From NCBI RefSeq assembly GCF_016612865.1, contig NZ_JAENZZ010000001.1, positions 744,001-808,000 of the forward strand: DNA of 64,000 bases, in the 5' to 3' direction. How positions within the stretch are numbered: the first letter of the stretch is position 1; every line of letters starts with the position of its first letter. The notes under the pieces are model-generated. The model saw only the letters and a list, made by a program, of their open reading frames with translations. It was not told the DNA's origin and did not search any database. The DNA comes from Blastococcus sp. TML/M2B. Lineage in GTDB: Bacteria > Actinomycetota > Actinomycetes > Mycobacteriales > Geodermatophilaceae. The translations under genes and the position numbers were made by a program. Shown here piece by piece: positions 10,101-17,552 of this stretch.

Positions 10101-10962
10101 CGACAGCTACCAGCAGGCCTCGGTCGGCCTGCGCCGGCTGCGCGACCTGCTGCGGACGCCGACGTCGACGCCGGCCGTGCCCGACGCCGCCCCGGTGGGC
10201 CCGCTGCGCGGCGAGGTGCACCTGGACGACGTCACGTTCGCCTACACGGGCGCGCCGGAGGCGGCGCTGCGGAACGTGACGATGACCGTCGCGCCGGGGG
10301 AGACGCTGGCGCTGGTCGGGGAGACCGGTGCGGGCAAGTCGACGGTGGTGAAGCTGGTGGCGCGGTTCTACGACCCGACGTCGGGGGCGGTGTGCGTGGA
10401 CGGCGCGGACCTGCGCTCGCTGGACCTGCTGCAGTACCGGCACCGGCTGGGCGTCGTGCCGCAGGAGGCCTACCTGTTCGAGGGCACCGTGCGTGACGCG
10501 ATCGCCTACGGCCGGCCCGACGCGACCGACGCCGAGGTGGAGGCCGCCGCCCGGGCCGTCGGCGCGCACGACATGGTGGCCGGGCTGCCGAAGGGCTACC
10601 GGACGCGGGTGGGGGAGCGCGGGCGCTCGCTGTCGGCCGGGCAGCGGCAGCTGCTGGCGCTGGCCCGCGCGGAGCTGGTCGACCCCGACGTGCTGCTGTT
10701 CGACGAGGCGACCGCCTCGCTGGACCTGGCCACCGAGGCCGCGGTCACCCGGGCGGCGGACGCGGTGGCCCGGCGGCGGACGACGCTGGTCGTCGCGCAC
10801 CGGCTGACGACGGCGGCCCGCGCCGACCGGGTGGCGGTGCTCGTGCACGGCCGGCTGGTGGAGATCGGGACGCACGACGAGCTGCTGGCCGCGGGTGGTG
10901 CGTACGCCGCGCTGTGGGAGGCGTTCACCGCGGACGAGGACGCCGACCCGCTGATGGACTGA
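7178..10962 (+). CDS. fused tandem ABC exporter (TMD-NBD-TMD-NBD), frameshifted
   Basis: About 1261 residues when one base is restored near 8486-8496. Order: six-helix transmembrane domain 1 (about 35-330), ATPase 1 (about 345-600) with Walker A GTAGSGKS and signature LSGGQRQ, an Ala/Gly-rich linker, transmembrane domain 2 (about 690-980), ATPase 2 (about 1010-1250) with Walker A GETGAGKS and signature LSAGQRQ. Walker B is VLDDATSAVD in ATPase 1, with Asp where the catalytic Glu should be, and LFDEATASLD in ATPase 2. The family is a multidrug/lipid-type exporter in the cytoplasmic membrane; the substrate is unknown. GTG 7178 was chosen for its GTGA overlap with a short upstream frame. Confidence 0.85.
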
Positions 10963-10972
10963 ACGCCCCGGG

Positions 10973-12136
10973 TCAGCCGAGCAGCGCGAGCACGCCCTTC
11001 GCCGTCGACTGCGCCTGGCTGAGCATCGCCGTCCCGGCCTGGCTGAGCACCTGGTTGCGGGAGAAAGCCGCCATCTCCAGGGCCATGTCGGCGTCCCGGA
11101 TGCGGGACTCCGACGCCGTCAGGTTCGCCAGCGAGACCGACAGTCCTGCGGCGGTGTGCTCGAACCGGTTCTCCATCGCGCCCAGGGCGGCGCGCACGGA
11201 GGAGATCCGGTCGATGAGCTCGCCGGTGGTGGCGACCTTGGCCGGTGGTGCGTAGAGCGGGGTGAGGGCGGCCTCGTCGGCGGCGGTCGTCGCCGGGCCC
11301 GGGACCGCGCCGGTGAAGAGCAGGCCGGTCGCCGTCGTGGTGAAGCCGGTGCCGAGGGCGCCCGTGACGGCGGCGTTGAGCCGGTCGAGGTGGTCCTGCG
11401 GGGTGACCGCGCCGGTGTAGTCGACCGAGCCGAAGTCGAAGGCCTGCCCGCCGTAGTGGAGGGTGCCGGCCAGTGTGCGGAACTCGCCCGGTGCGTCGGT
11501 GGGCGAACCGAAGCCGCCGGTCAGCCGGAGCCGGCCGGCTTGCGCCGGCCCCGGCGCGGCGGATTCCGCCCAGACCGAGGTGGCCGGTGCCTCCAGGCCG
11601 CTGCCGACGGAGAGCAGGATGCCGGCCAGATTCAGCGGCCGGCCGTCCTCCGGGATGGTCACGCGCACGGTGTCGCCGGCGGCCCCGCCCACCTGGAAGT
11701 CGCGCTCGAAGGTGCCGTCGAGCAGCGGGATGCCGTTGAAGGTGGTGCTCCGGGCGATGCGGTCGATCTCCGCACGCACTCCGCTCGTCTCGGTCTGGAT
11801 GGCCGCGAGCGCGGTGCTGTCGAGGGCGCCGACGTTGTGGCGCTGGACGGTCAGGTCGCTCAGCCGCTGCAGGAGCGCCGAGGTCTCGGCGAGCGCGCCC
11901 TCGGCGGTGCGCAGCAAGTTGATGCCGTCCTGGATGTTGCGCATGGCGACCGTGCCGCCGCGGATCTGGGCGCGTAGGCCCTCGGCGATGCTGAGCCCTG
12001 CCGCGTCGTCGGCGGCGGAGTTGATCCGCAGCCCGGTGGAGAGCCGGCGCAGGGAGACGGTCATCGCCTCGTCGTTGCGGGCCAGCGCGCGGTGGGTGCC
12101 CATCGCGGCGACGTTCGTGGCGACGCCCAGACCCAC
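10973..12136 (-). CDS. fliC: flagellin
   Basis: 387 residues from GTG 12136 (MGLGVATNVAAMGTHRAL), which has GGGGAGGGG five bases upstream; an upstream ATG at 12172 would add 12 unlikely residues. The N-terminal D0/D1 helices (LSTGLRINSAADDAAGLSIA, NIQDGINLLRTAEGAL) and C-terminal helices (SRIRDADMALEMA, QAGTAMLSQAQS) are canonical, with a short variable middle of about 170 residues. It is the monomer of the flagellar filament, exported through the flagellar secretion apparatus. No other flagellar gene is in the window. It is divergent from the Tad operon and ends ten bases from the ABC exporter stop. A GCCGAT at 12171-12176 on this strand resembles a flagellar sigma -10 box, but no -35 is convincing. 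Confidence 0.92.
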   Translation of the reverse strand: MGLGVATNVAAMGTHRALARNDEAMTVSLRRLSTGLRINSAADDAAGLSIAEGLRAQIRGGTVAMRNIQDGINLLRTAEGALAETSALLQRLSDLTVQRHNVGALDSTALAAIQTETSGVRAEIDRIARSTTFNGIPLLDGTFERDFQVGGAAGDTVRVTIPEDGRPLNLAGILLSVGSGLEAPATSVWAESAAPGPAQAGRLRLTGGFGSPTDAPGEFRTLAGTLHYGGQAFDFGSVDYTGAVTPQDHLDRLNAAVTGALGTGFTTTATGLLFTGAVPGPATTAADEAALTPLYAPPAKVATTGELIDRISSVRAALGAMENRFEHTAAGLSVSLANLTASESRIRDADMALEMAAFSRNQVLSQAGTAMLSQAQSTAKGVLALLG

Positions 12137-12325
12137 GCTGACCCCTCCCCGGTAGTGCCGACGCTCTGACATCGGCCCGGGCGCCGCGACCTCAACCCGA
12201 AACGAGGCGTCGCTGTCTCGGTTGTCGGAGCGGGCCGCCGTCCACCGTTCACCCGGGTGGGTGGAGCTGCCCGTCCGTCGTCCACAGATCGTGATCGCGG
12301 CCGGTCGCGGACCCTCCCGTTCTCC

Positions 12326-12331
12326 TACAGT
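12326..12331 (+). promoter_or_regulatory. -10 box TACAGT for the Tad operon
   Basis: TACAGT ends six bases before GTG 12338 of the Tad ATPase gene, with no ribosome binding site, so the operon mRNA probably begins at or near the start codon. Confidence 0.6.
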
Positions 12332-12337
12332 CCGGCC

Positions 12338-13558
12338 GTGGCGAGCGCTCTGGACGTGGTGGACGGGGAGGTCCGCGAGCTCATCCGCCGCCGCGGGCTG
12401 GACCCGTTCACCGACCCCGGGCCGGTGCGGCTGCTGGTGCGCGACGTCGTCGCCGACTACTCGGAGCGGGCGCTCACCTCAGCGCTTCCCCCGATCGGGG
12501 ACGCCGACTCCGTCGTCCGCGACGTGCTGGACCGGGTGGCCGGGTTCGGGCCGCTGCAGCGCTATCTCGACGACCCTGAGGTGGAGGAGATCTGGGTGAA
12601 CGAGCCGGGCCGGGTGTTCATCGCCCGCCGCGGCCGTTCGGAGCTGACGACGACGATCCTCGCGCCCGGCGAGCTGGCCGACCTGGTCGAGCGGATGCTG
12701 CGCACCTCGGGTCGACGGATCGACATGTCGACCCCGTTCGTCGACGCGACTCTGCCCGACGGGTCGCGGCTGCACGTCGTCATCCCGGACATCACCCGCC
12801 GGCACATGGCGGTGAACATCCGCAAGTTCGTGCTGCAGGCGCACTCGCTGGACGAGCTGATCGCGCTCGGCACGATCACGGTGCAGGCGGCGCGGTTCCT
12901 GGAGGCGTCGGTCGCGGCCGGGCTCAACGTGCTGGTGTCCGGCGGCACGCAGGCCGGGAAGACCACGCTTCTGAACTGCCTGGCGGCCGCGATCCCGGCG
13001 CAGGAGCGGGTGATCACCTGTGAAGAGGTCTTCGAGCTGCGGGTGCCGCTGCCCGACGTCGTCGCCATGCAGACCCGCCAGCCCAACCTCGAGGGCGCCG
13101 GGGAGATCCCGCTGCGCCGGCTGGTCAAGGAGGCGCTGCGCATGCGGCCCTCGCGGATCGTCGTCGGCGAGGTGCGGCAGGAGGAGTGCCTCGACCTGCT
13201 GATTGCTCTGAACAGCGGACTTCCCGGCATGTGCACGCTGCACGCGAACAGCGCCCGCGAGGCCGTCGTGAAGATGTGCACGCTGCCGCTGCTGGCCGGC
13301 GAGAACATCGGGACGGCGTTCGTCGTCCCCACCGTGGCCTCCAGCGTCGACCTCGTCGTGCACGTGGGCACCGACCCGTCGGGGCAGCGGCGGGTGCGGG
13401 AGATCGTGGCTCTGCCCGGGCGGGCCGAGGGCGGCGTCATCGAGACCGCCGACGTCTTCACCACCCGCGACGGCCGGCTGGTGCGGGCCGACGGCTACCC
13501 GCCGCACGCCGACCGGTTCGCCGCCCGCGGCGTCGACCTCGCCGGGCTGCTGGCATGA
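12338..13558 (+). CDS. Tad/Flp pilus assembly ATPase (CpaF/TadA)
   Basis: 406 residues. A secretion ATPase of the type II/IV family that drives Flp pilus assembly from the cytosolic face of the membrane. The N-terminal domain has DPEVEEIWVNEPGRVFIAR. The ATPase core has Walker A SGGTQAGKTT, the Asp box region ERVITCEEVFELR, the His box GMCTLHANSAREAV and Walker B RPSRIVVGEVR. GTG 12338 is set by the -10 box six bases upstream. It is the first gene of an operon with tadB, tadC, a pilin-like gene and two TadE-like genes, all closely spaced or overlapping. Confidence 0.93.
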   Translation: MASALDVVDGEVRELIRRRGLDPFTDPGPVRLLVRDVVADYSERALTSALPPIGDADSVVRDVLDRVAGFGPLQRYLDDPEVEEIWVNEPGRVFIARRGRSELTTTILAPGELADLVERMLRTSGRRIDMSTPFVDATLPDGSRLHVVIPDITRRHMAVNIRKFVLQAHSLDELIALGTITVQAARFLEASVAAGLNVLVSGGTQAGKTTLLNCLAAAIPAQERVITCEEVFELRVPLPDVVAMQTRQPNLEGAGEIPLRRLVKEALRMRPSRIVVGEVRQEECLDLLIALNSGLPGMCTLHANSAREAVVKMCTLPLLAGENIGTAFVVPTVASSVDLVVHVGTDPSGQRRVREIVALPGRAEGGVIETADVFTTRDGRLVRADGYPPHADRFAARGVDLAGLLA

Positions 13559-13571
13559 CCGGGCTGTCGGC

Positions 13572-14435
13572 ATGACGCAGTCCGGGGCGCTGCTCGGCCT
13601 GCTGTTCGGCCTGGGCGCGCTGCTCATCTGGCGCAGCGGTCCGCGGGCGCCGCAGCGGCCGACGACCCCGCGGCGGCCGGGTCGCACGCAGCAGCTGCTC
13701 GGCGCGGCCGGGCTGACCGGCATCAACCCCGCCCAGCTGCTCGCGCTGCAGGTCGGGCTCGGGCTGCTGGTGCTCGTCGTCGTCCTGGTGACCACCGGAA
13801 CGGTGACGGTGAGCCTGGCGTTCGGGCTGTTCGGCTTCGCGGTGCCGTACGCGCAGGTGCGCCGGCTCGCGGCCAAGCGGCAGGCCGACCTGCGCGAGGT
13901 GTGGCCGGAGGTCGTCGACAACCTGTCCTCGGCGGTGCGGGCGGGCATGTCGCTGCCCGAGGCTCTGGCCGCGCTGGGCACTCGCGGACCCGAGGTGCTG
14001 CGGCCGCCGTTCGCCCGCTTCGCCGCCGACTACCGCTCCACCGGACGCTTCGGGCCGGGGCTCGACCGGCTCAAGGCCGAGCTCGCCGACCCGGTCGGCG
14101 ACCGGATCGTCGAGACGCTGCGCGTCGCGCGCGAGGTGGGCGGCACCGATCTGGGTCGGGTGCTGCGCACGCTCGCGACGTTCCTGCGCGAGGACGCCCG
14201 CGCCCGCGCCGAGCTGGAGACCCGGCAGGGCTGGGTCGTCTCCGCCGCGCGCCTGGCCGTGGCCGCGCCGTGGGTGGTGCTGCTCCTGCTGGCCACCCAG
14301 TCGACGACGTTGTCGGCCTACGACACCCCGCTCGGCACGGTGATCCTGGTCGGGGGCGGCGCGGTCTGCCTCGTCGCCTACCGGCTCATGCTGCGGATCG
14401 GCCGGCTGCCCCAGGACGTGCGGGTGCTCCAGTGA
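13572..14435 (+). CDS. tadB: Tad pilus inner-membrane protein TadB
   Basis: 287 residues. It carries a type II secretion F (T2SSF) domain in the middle (VVDNLSSAVRAGMSLPEALAAL, GDRIVETLRVAREVGGTDL), flanked by hydrophobic helices at both ends, as expected for the platform protein that couples the ATPase to pilin extraction. It starts 13 bases after the ATPase gene and its TGA overlaps the GTG of tadC by four bases, so it is part of the same operon. Length is normal for TadB. Confidence 0.88.
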   Translation: MTQSGALLGLLFGLGALLIWRSGPRAPQRPTTPRRPGRTQQLLGAAGLTGINPAQLLALQVGLGLLVLVVVLVTTGTVTVSLAFGLFGFAVPYAQVRRLAAKRQADLREVWPEVVDNLSSAVRAGMSLPEALAALGTRGPEVLRPPFARFAADYRSTGRFGPGLDRLKAELADPVGDRIVETLRVAREVGGTDLGRVLRTLATFLREDARARAELETRQGWVVSAARLAVAAPWVVLLLLATQSTTLSAYDTPLGTVILVGGGAVCLVAYRLMLRIGRLPQDVRVLQ

Positions 14436-15373
14436 GCCCGGCCCTCACCGGGATGCTGCTCGGGCTGGTCGCCGCGGGCGGGCTGATCCTCGCGGTGCGG
14501 TACGCGCCGCCGTTCCGCGCGGTGCGGCTGGTCGACCGGCTGGCGCCGTACGTGCACGACACCCCGCCGCCGTCCCGGCTGCTGGGCACGCCGACCGAGC
14601 CGGGGCTGCTGGTCGCCGTCCGTCGGGTGTTCGGTCCGGCCATCGGGGACGGCGCCCGGCTGGTGGACCGCTTCCTCGGTGGGCGAGCGGCGGTGCGCCG
14701 TCGGCTGGAGGCGCTGGGCGGCGAGATGACCGTCGAGGACTTCCGCGTCGAGCAGGTGGTGTGGGGCGGTCTCGGCCTGCTGGGCGGCGTCGTCGTCGCC
14801 GGGGTCGGCTCGGCGGCGGCCGGGAGCCTGAACGTGCTGAGCGCGGGCCTGCTCTGCGTGGCCGGGCTGGTCGGCGGCGTGCTCGGCCGCGACTGGTGGC
14901 TGACGCAGCAGGTGAACCGGCGCGAGGAGCTGCTGCTCGCGGAGTTCCCGGTGGTCGCCGAGCTGCTCGCGCTGGCGGTGACGGCGGGGGAGAGCCCGGC
15001 CGCGGCGATCGCGCGGGTCACCCGCCTCTCCGGTGGCGAGCTGGCCCGCGAGCTCGGCGGTGCGCTGGGCCGGGCGCGTGCCGGGGTACCGCTGACCGAG
15101 GCGCTGCAGCAGGTCGCCGACCGGACCTCGCTGGATCCGCTGGCCCGCTTCATCGACGGGCTCCTGGTGGCGATCGAGCGCGGCACCCGGCTCGCCGAGG
15201 TGCTGCGCGCCCAGGCGGCCGACGTCCGGGAGGCCGGCAAGCGGCGGCTGCTCGAGGCCGGTGGCCGGAAGGAGATCGCCATGATGGTGCCGGTCGTCTT
15301 CCTCGTGCTGCCGGTGACTGTCCTCTTCGCCCTCTTCCCGGGACTGATCAGCATCGTCTCGCTGGCGCAGTGA
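14432..15373 (+). CDS. tadC: Tad pilus inner-membrane protein TadC
   Basis: 313 residues from GTG 14432, which overlaps the tadB stop as GTGA. It has a second T2SSF domain (EFPVVAELLALAVTAGESPA, PLTEALQQVADRTSLDPLAR) and hydrophobic segments at the N-terminus, middle and C-terminus (MMVPVVFLVLPVTVLFAL). It would form the membrane platform with TadB. The end overlaps or abuts the small pilin-like frame, indicating translational coupling. Confidence 0.88.
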   Translation: MSPALTGMLLGLVAAGGLILAVRYAPPFRAVRLVDRLAPYVHDTPPPSRLLGTPTEPGLLVAVRRVFGPAIGDGARLVDRFLGGRAAVRRRLEALGGEMTVEDFRVEQVVWGGLGLLGGVVVAGVGSAAAGSLNVLSAGLLCVAGLVGGVLGRDWWLTQQVNRREELLLAEFPVVAELLALAVTAGESPAAAIARVTRLSGGELARELGGALGRARAGVPLTEALQQVADRTSLDPLARFIDGLLVAIERGTRLAEVLRAQAADVREAGKRRLLEAGGRKEIAMMVPVVFLVLPVTVLFALFPGLISIVSLAQ

Positions 15374-15402
15374 TGCCGGCGGACACGGAGAAAGGACGCG
15401 CC

Positions 15403-15609
15403 ATGCGCCCGTTCGCATTCCTGACGGCGGCTCTGGCCGCCCTGACCGCCCGGCTCGAGGCCGACGATCCGGAGCGGGGGGACGTGCCCGGCTGGGTCAT
15501 GATCACGGTGATGACGGCGGCGCTCGTGCTGGCCATCCTCGTGCCGTTCCGGACGGCGATCGTCGACGCGGTGACCAACGCGCTCACCTCCGTCACGAGC
15601 AGTGGCTGA
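15403..15609 (+). CDS. small Flp pilin-like/Tad-associated protein
   Basis: 68 residues from ATG 15403, preceded by GGAGAAAGGA; ATG 15373, which overlaps the tadC stop, would add ten residues. An amphipathic N-terminal part ends in DDPERGDVPG, then one hydrophobic helix (VMITVMTAALVLAILV) and a short tail ending TSVTSSG. Position and size fit a Flp pilin or the related small Tad proteins of actinobacteria, with cleavage by a prepilin peptidase after the Gly in ERG as a guess. The usual Glu-Tyr pair of Flp pilins is missing. It overlaps the next gene by eight bases. Confidence 0.65.
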   Translation: MRPFAFLTAALAALTARLEADDPERGDVPGWVMITVMTAALVLAILVPFRTAIVDAVTNALTSVTSSG

Positions 15610-16012
15610 CGCGTCTCCTGCCGACGACGGCGGCGAGCGGGGGAGCGCCGTCGTCGACTTCGTGCTGGTCTCGCTGCTCGTCGTCGGGCTGCTGCTGGCG
15701 ATCCTGCAGGTGGCGGTCTACGCGCACGTCCGGAACGTGGTGACGGCGAGCGCGCAGGAGGGCGCCCGGTTCGCGGCGAACGCCGACGTCGACTCGGCGG
15801 TGGGCGCCGCCCGCACGCTCGAGGTGGTCGGGCGGGCGACGACCGACCGGACCGCGGCGGGGCTGGTGTGCACCTCGGAGGAGGAGGCCGACCCGAGCGG
15901 CATGACGCTGGTGGTGGTGCGCTGCTCGGGGGCGGTGCCCTCGCTGCTGTCGGCGCTGGGCGACCTGCTGCCGCTGGAGGTCACCGGCCGCGCGGTGAAG
16001 GAGGGCGCGTGA
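15602..16012 (+). CDS. TadE-like pilus minor protein
   Basis: 136 residues. The N-terminal segment GERGSAVVDFVLVSLLVVG is the TadE-like motif, a short basic or polar leader followed by one hydrophobic helix with an acidic residue near its start, as in pseudopilins. The outer part has two cysteines (LVCTSEE, VVRCSGA) that may form a disulfide. Start GTG 15602 lies within the end of the previous gene, and its stop overlaps the next start as GTGA. It is a minor component of the Flp pilus, probably processed by a prepilin peptidase encoded elsewhere. Confidence 0.85.
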   Translation: MADASPADDGGERGSAVVDFVLVSLLVVGLLLAILQVAVYAHVRNVVTASAQEGARFAANADVDSAVGAARTLEVVGRATTDRTAAGLVCTSEEEADPSGMTLVVVRCSGAVPSLLSALGDLLPLEVTGRAVKEGA

Positions 16013-16476
16013 GGTGGCTGCGCGCCCGGCTCGGGCAGCTGGAGGGCGAGCGCGGATCGGCGCTGGTGGAGTTCGTGTTCATCGCTCTGGTCGCCCTGGT
16101 GCCGCTGGTCTACATCGTGGCCGGGTTCTCGGCGGTGCAACGCGGGGTGTTCGCCGCGAATGCTGCCGCGCGCGAGGCGGGCCGGGCACTCGCGACGGCC
16201 GCCGACCCGGTGACCGGCCAGGCGCAGGCCCTGCGGGCAGCGGAGCTGGCGGTGGAGGACCAGTCGGTGGACGCGACCGACGTGCGGGTTGCCTACGCGC
16301 CGGCCGGCTCGGACTGCGATGCCGCCGGCTCGTACACGCCGGTGCTGGTGCCGGGGGAGCGGTTCTCGGTGTGCGTGACGGTGACGGTGCGGATCCCGCT
16401 GCTGCCGGAGTTCGTCGACGCGAACACGGCCACCGGCCAGTTCGTGGTGGAGCGGGAGCGGTACGTCGACGGGTGA
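16009..16476 (+). CDS. second TadE/TadF-like pilus minor protein
   Basis: 155 residues from GTG 16009. The N-terminal ERGSALVEFVFIALVALVPL is a typical TadE-like leader and helix with Glu at position +5. The exported part has two cysteines (GSDCDAAGS, FSVCVTVTV) and ends VERERYVDG. It is the last gene of the Tad operon. TadZ/CpaE, RcpC/CpaB and the prepilin peptidase are not in the window, so the locus depends on genes elsewhere or is a reduced form. Confidence 0.85.
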   Translation: MRWLRARLGQLEGERGSALVEFVFIALVALVPLVYIVAGFSAVQRGVFAANAAAREAGRALATAADPVTGQAQALRAAELAVEDQSVDATDVRVAYAPAGSDCDAAGSYTPVLVPGERFSVCVTVTVRIPLLPEFVDANTATGQFVVERERYVDG

Positions 16477-16494
16477 ACCGCCGGTGTGACGCAT

Positions 16495-16517
16495 GGTGCA
16501 CCAATCATTGGTGCACC
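16495..16517. promoter_or_regulatory. 23-bp perfect inverted repeat, likely MarR/OhrR operator
   Basis: Two GGTGCACCAAT half-sites face each other around a central C, a perfect 11-bp arm match. It lies 18 bases upstream of the regulator start and six bases upstream of its -10 box, as expected for autoregulation. Confidence 0.75.
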
Positions 16518-16523
16518 CGGTGT

Positions 16524-16529
16524 TACGCT
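16524..16529 (+). promoter_or_regulatory. -10 box TACGCT of the MarR-family gene
   Basis: TACGCT ends six bases before ATG 16536, with no ribosome binding site. The inverted repeat just upstream overlaps where RNA polymerase would contact the -35 region. Confidence 0.6.
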
Positions 16530-16535
16530 GGAGCC

Positions 16536-17042
16536 ATGAAGTCCGACGTGGCCGAGGTGCCGACCGCCCTCGAGGCGGAGGACGTCCTCGCGCTCGACCG
16601 CCAGGTGTGCTTCGCGCTGTCCGTGGCCGCCCGCAACGTGGTGGCGATCTACCGGCCGGTGCTCGAGCCGCTGGGGCTCACCCACCCGCAGTACCTGGTG
16701 ATGCTGGCGCTCTGGCAGTACGGCACGTCGTCGGTCAAGAAGCTCTCGCAGTTGCTCCAGCTCGACCCGGGCACGCTCTCGCCGCTGCTCAAGCGGCTCG
16801 AAGCGGCCGGTCTGCTGCGCCGCGAGCGGGACCCCGAGGACCAGCGCAACCTCGCGCTCGCGCTGACCGACGAGGGCAAGGCGCTGCGCGCGGAGGCGGA
16901 GAAGATCCCGGCCGGTATCGTCGAGCGGCTCGGCATGCCCGTCGAGGAGCTCGTCCACCTGCACGAGGTGCTGACTCGCGTCATCACGACGTCGCCAGGA
17001 CGCGCTCGCCCGGTCCCGCGACGCCGCCAGTGCTCGGGGTGA
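16536..17042 (+). CDS. MarR-family regulator, OhrR-like
   Basis: 168 residues. The winged-helix DNA-binding domain is clear (VKKLSQLLQLDPGTLSPLLK recognition region, LRRERDPEDQRNLALALTDEG wing). The N-terminal segment LALDRQVCFALSVAARNVV has the single Cys that senses organic hydroperoxides in OhrR, and LTHPQYLVMLALW is also OhrR-like. It is likely a repressor released by peroxide oxidation of that Cys. No ohr gene is adjacent, so targets besides itself are unknown. The last 20 residues are Arg-rich and unlike the family. Confidence 0.85.
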   Translation: MKSDVAEVPTALEAEDVLALDRQVCFALSVAARNVVAIYRPVLEPLGLTHPQYLVMLALWQYGTSSVKKLSQLLQLDPGTLSPLLKRLEAAGLLRRERDPEDQRNLALALTDEGKALRAEAEKIPAGIVERLGMPVEELVHLHEVLTRVITTSPGRARPVPRRRQCSG

Positions 17043-17048
17043 CCAGTC

Positions 17049-17501
17049 ATGACCGGCCCGATCGACAGCATCGCCGAGGAGCCGATCGTCCGGCCCGCTC
17101 CGCACCGCTGGTTCTGGTACGCCCTGGGTGGTCGGCTGCCCCGCAAGCACCGCGGCTGGGTCCTGTTCGACACCACCACGAGCACCTGGTGGCTGCGGCA
17201 CACCACGCGCAGCATGGTCCAGCTCGTCATCCCGATCGCGCTCATCATGGTCTTCGTGCCGGGCAGCTTCGGGCTGCGCGTCGGCATGTGCCTGCTCGGG
17301 ATCTTCCTGGCGCTCATCTACTCGACCGCCTACATCGCCGAGTCGACCGAGACGCGGGTGAAGAAGGCCGGCTACCCCGTGGGCACCGCCCTGGCGCTGC
17401 GCGACCGCGCCGGCATCGAGCGCCAGCGGTTGGAGAGCGAGCGCAAGCGCGCCGCCGCCACCAAGCGCGCCGCCCGCTACCAGCGCCGCGCCGACCGCTA
17501 G
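17049..17501 (+). CDS. DUF5313 family membrane protein
   Basis: 150 residues. It has the actinobacterial DUF5313 pattern: a short N-terminal stretch (PHRWFWYALGGRLPRKHRGWV), two adjacent transmembrane helices (MVQLVIPIALIMVFVPG and LLGIFLALIYSTAYI), and a basic, Arg/Lys-rich coiled tail (ERKRAAATKRAARYQRRADR). It follows the MarR gene by six bases and may be cotranscribed. No function is known. Confidence 0.8.
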   Translation: MTGPIDSIAEEPIVRPAPHRWFWYALGGRLPRKHRGWVLFDTTTSTWWLRHTTRSMVQLVIPIALIMVFVPGSFGLRVGMCLLGIFLALIYSTAYIAESTETRVKKAGYPVGTALALRDRAGIERQRLESERKRAAATKRAARYQRRADR

Positions 17502-17552
17502 CCGTCCCGCTCCGCCCTTGGGGTCGGCGGGAGCCGGTGTGAGGATGGCTGC

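Noticed and set aside
12171..12205. Flagellar sigma-factor promoter before the flagellin gene
   Set aside because: GCCGAT fits a -10 box, but no matching -35 lies at the expected spacing, so it is not listed as a feature.
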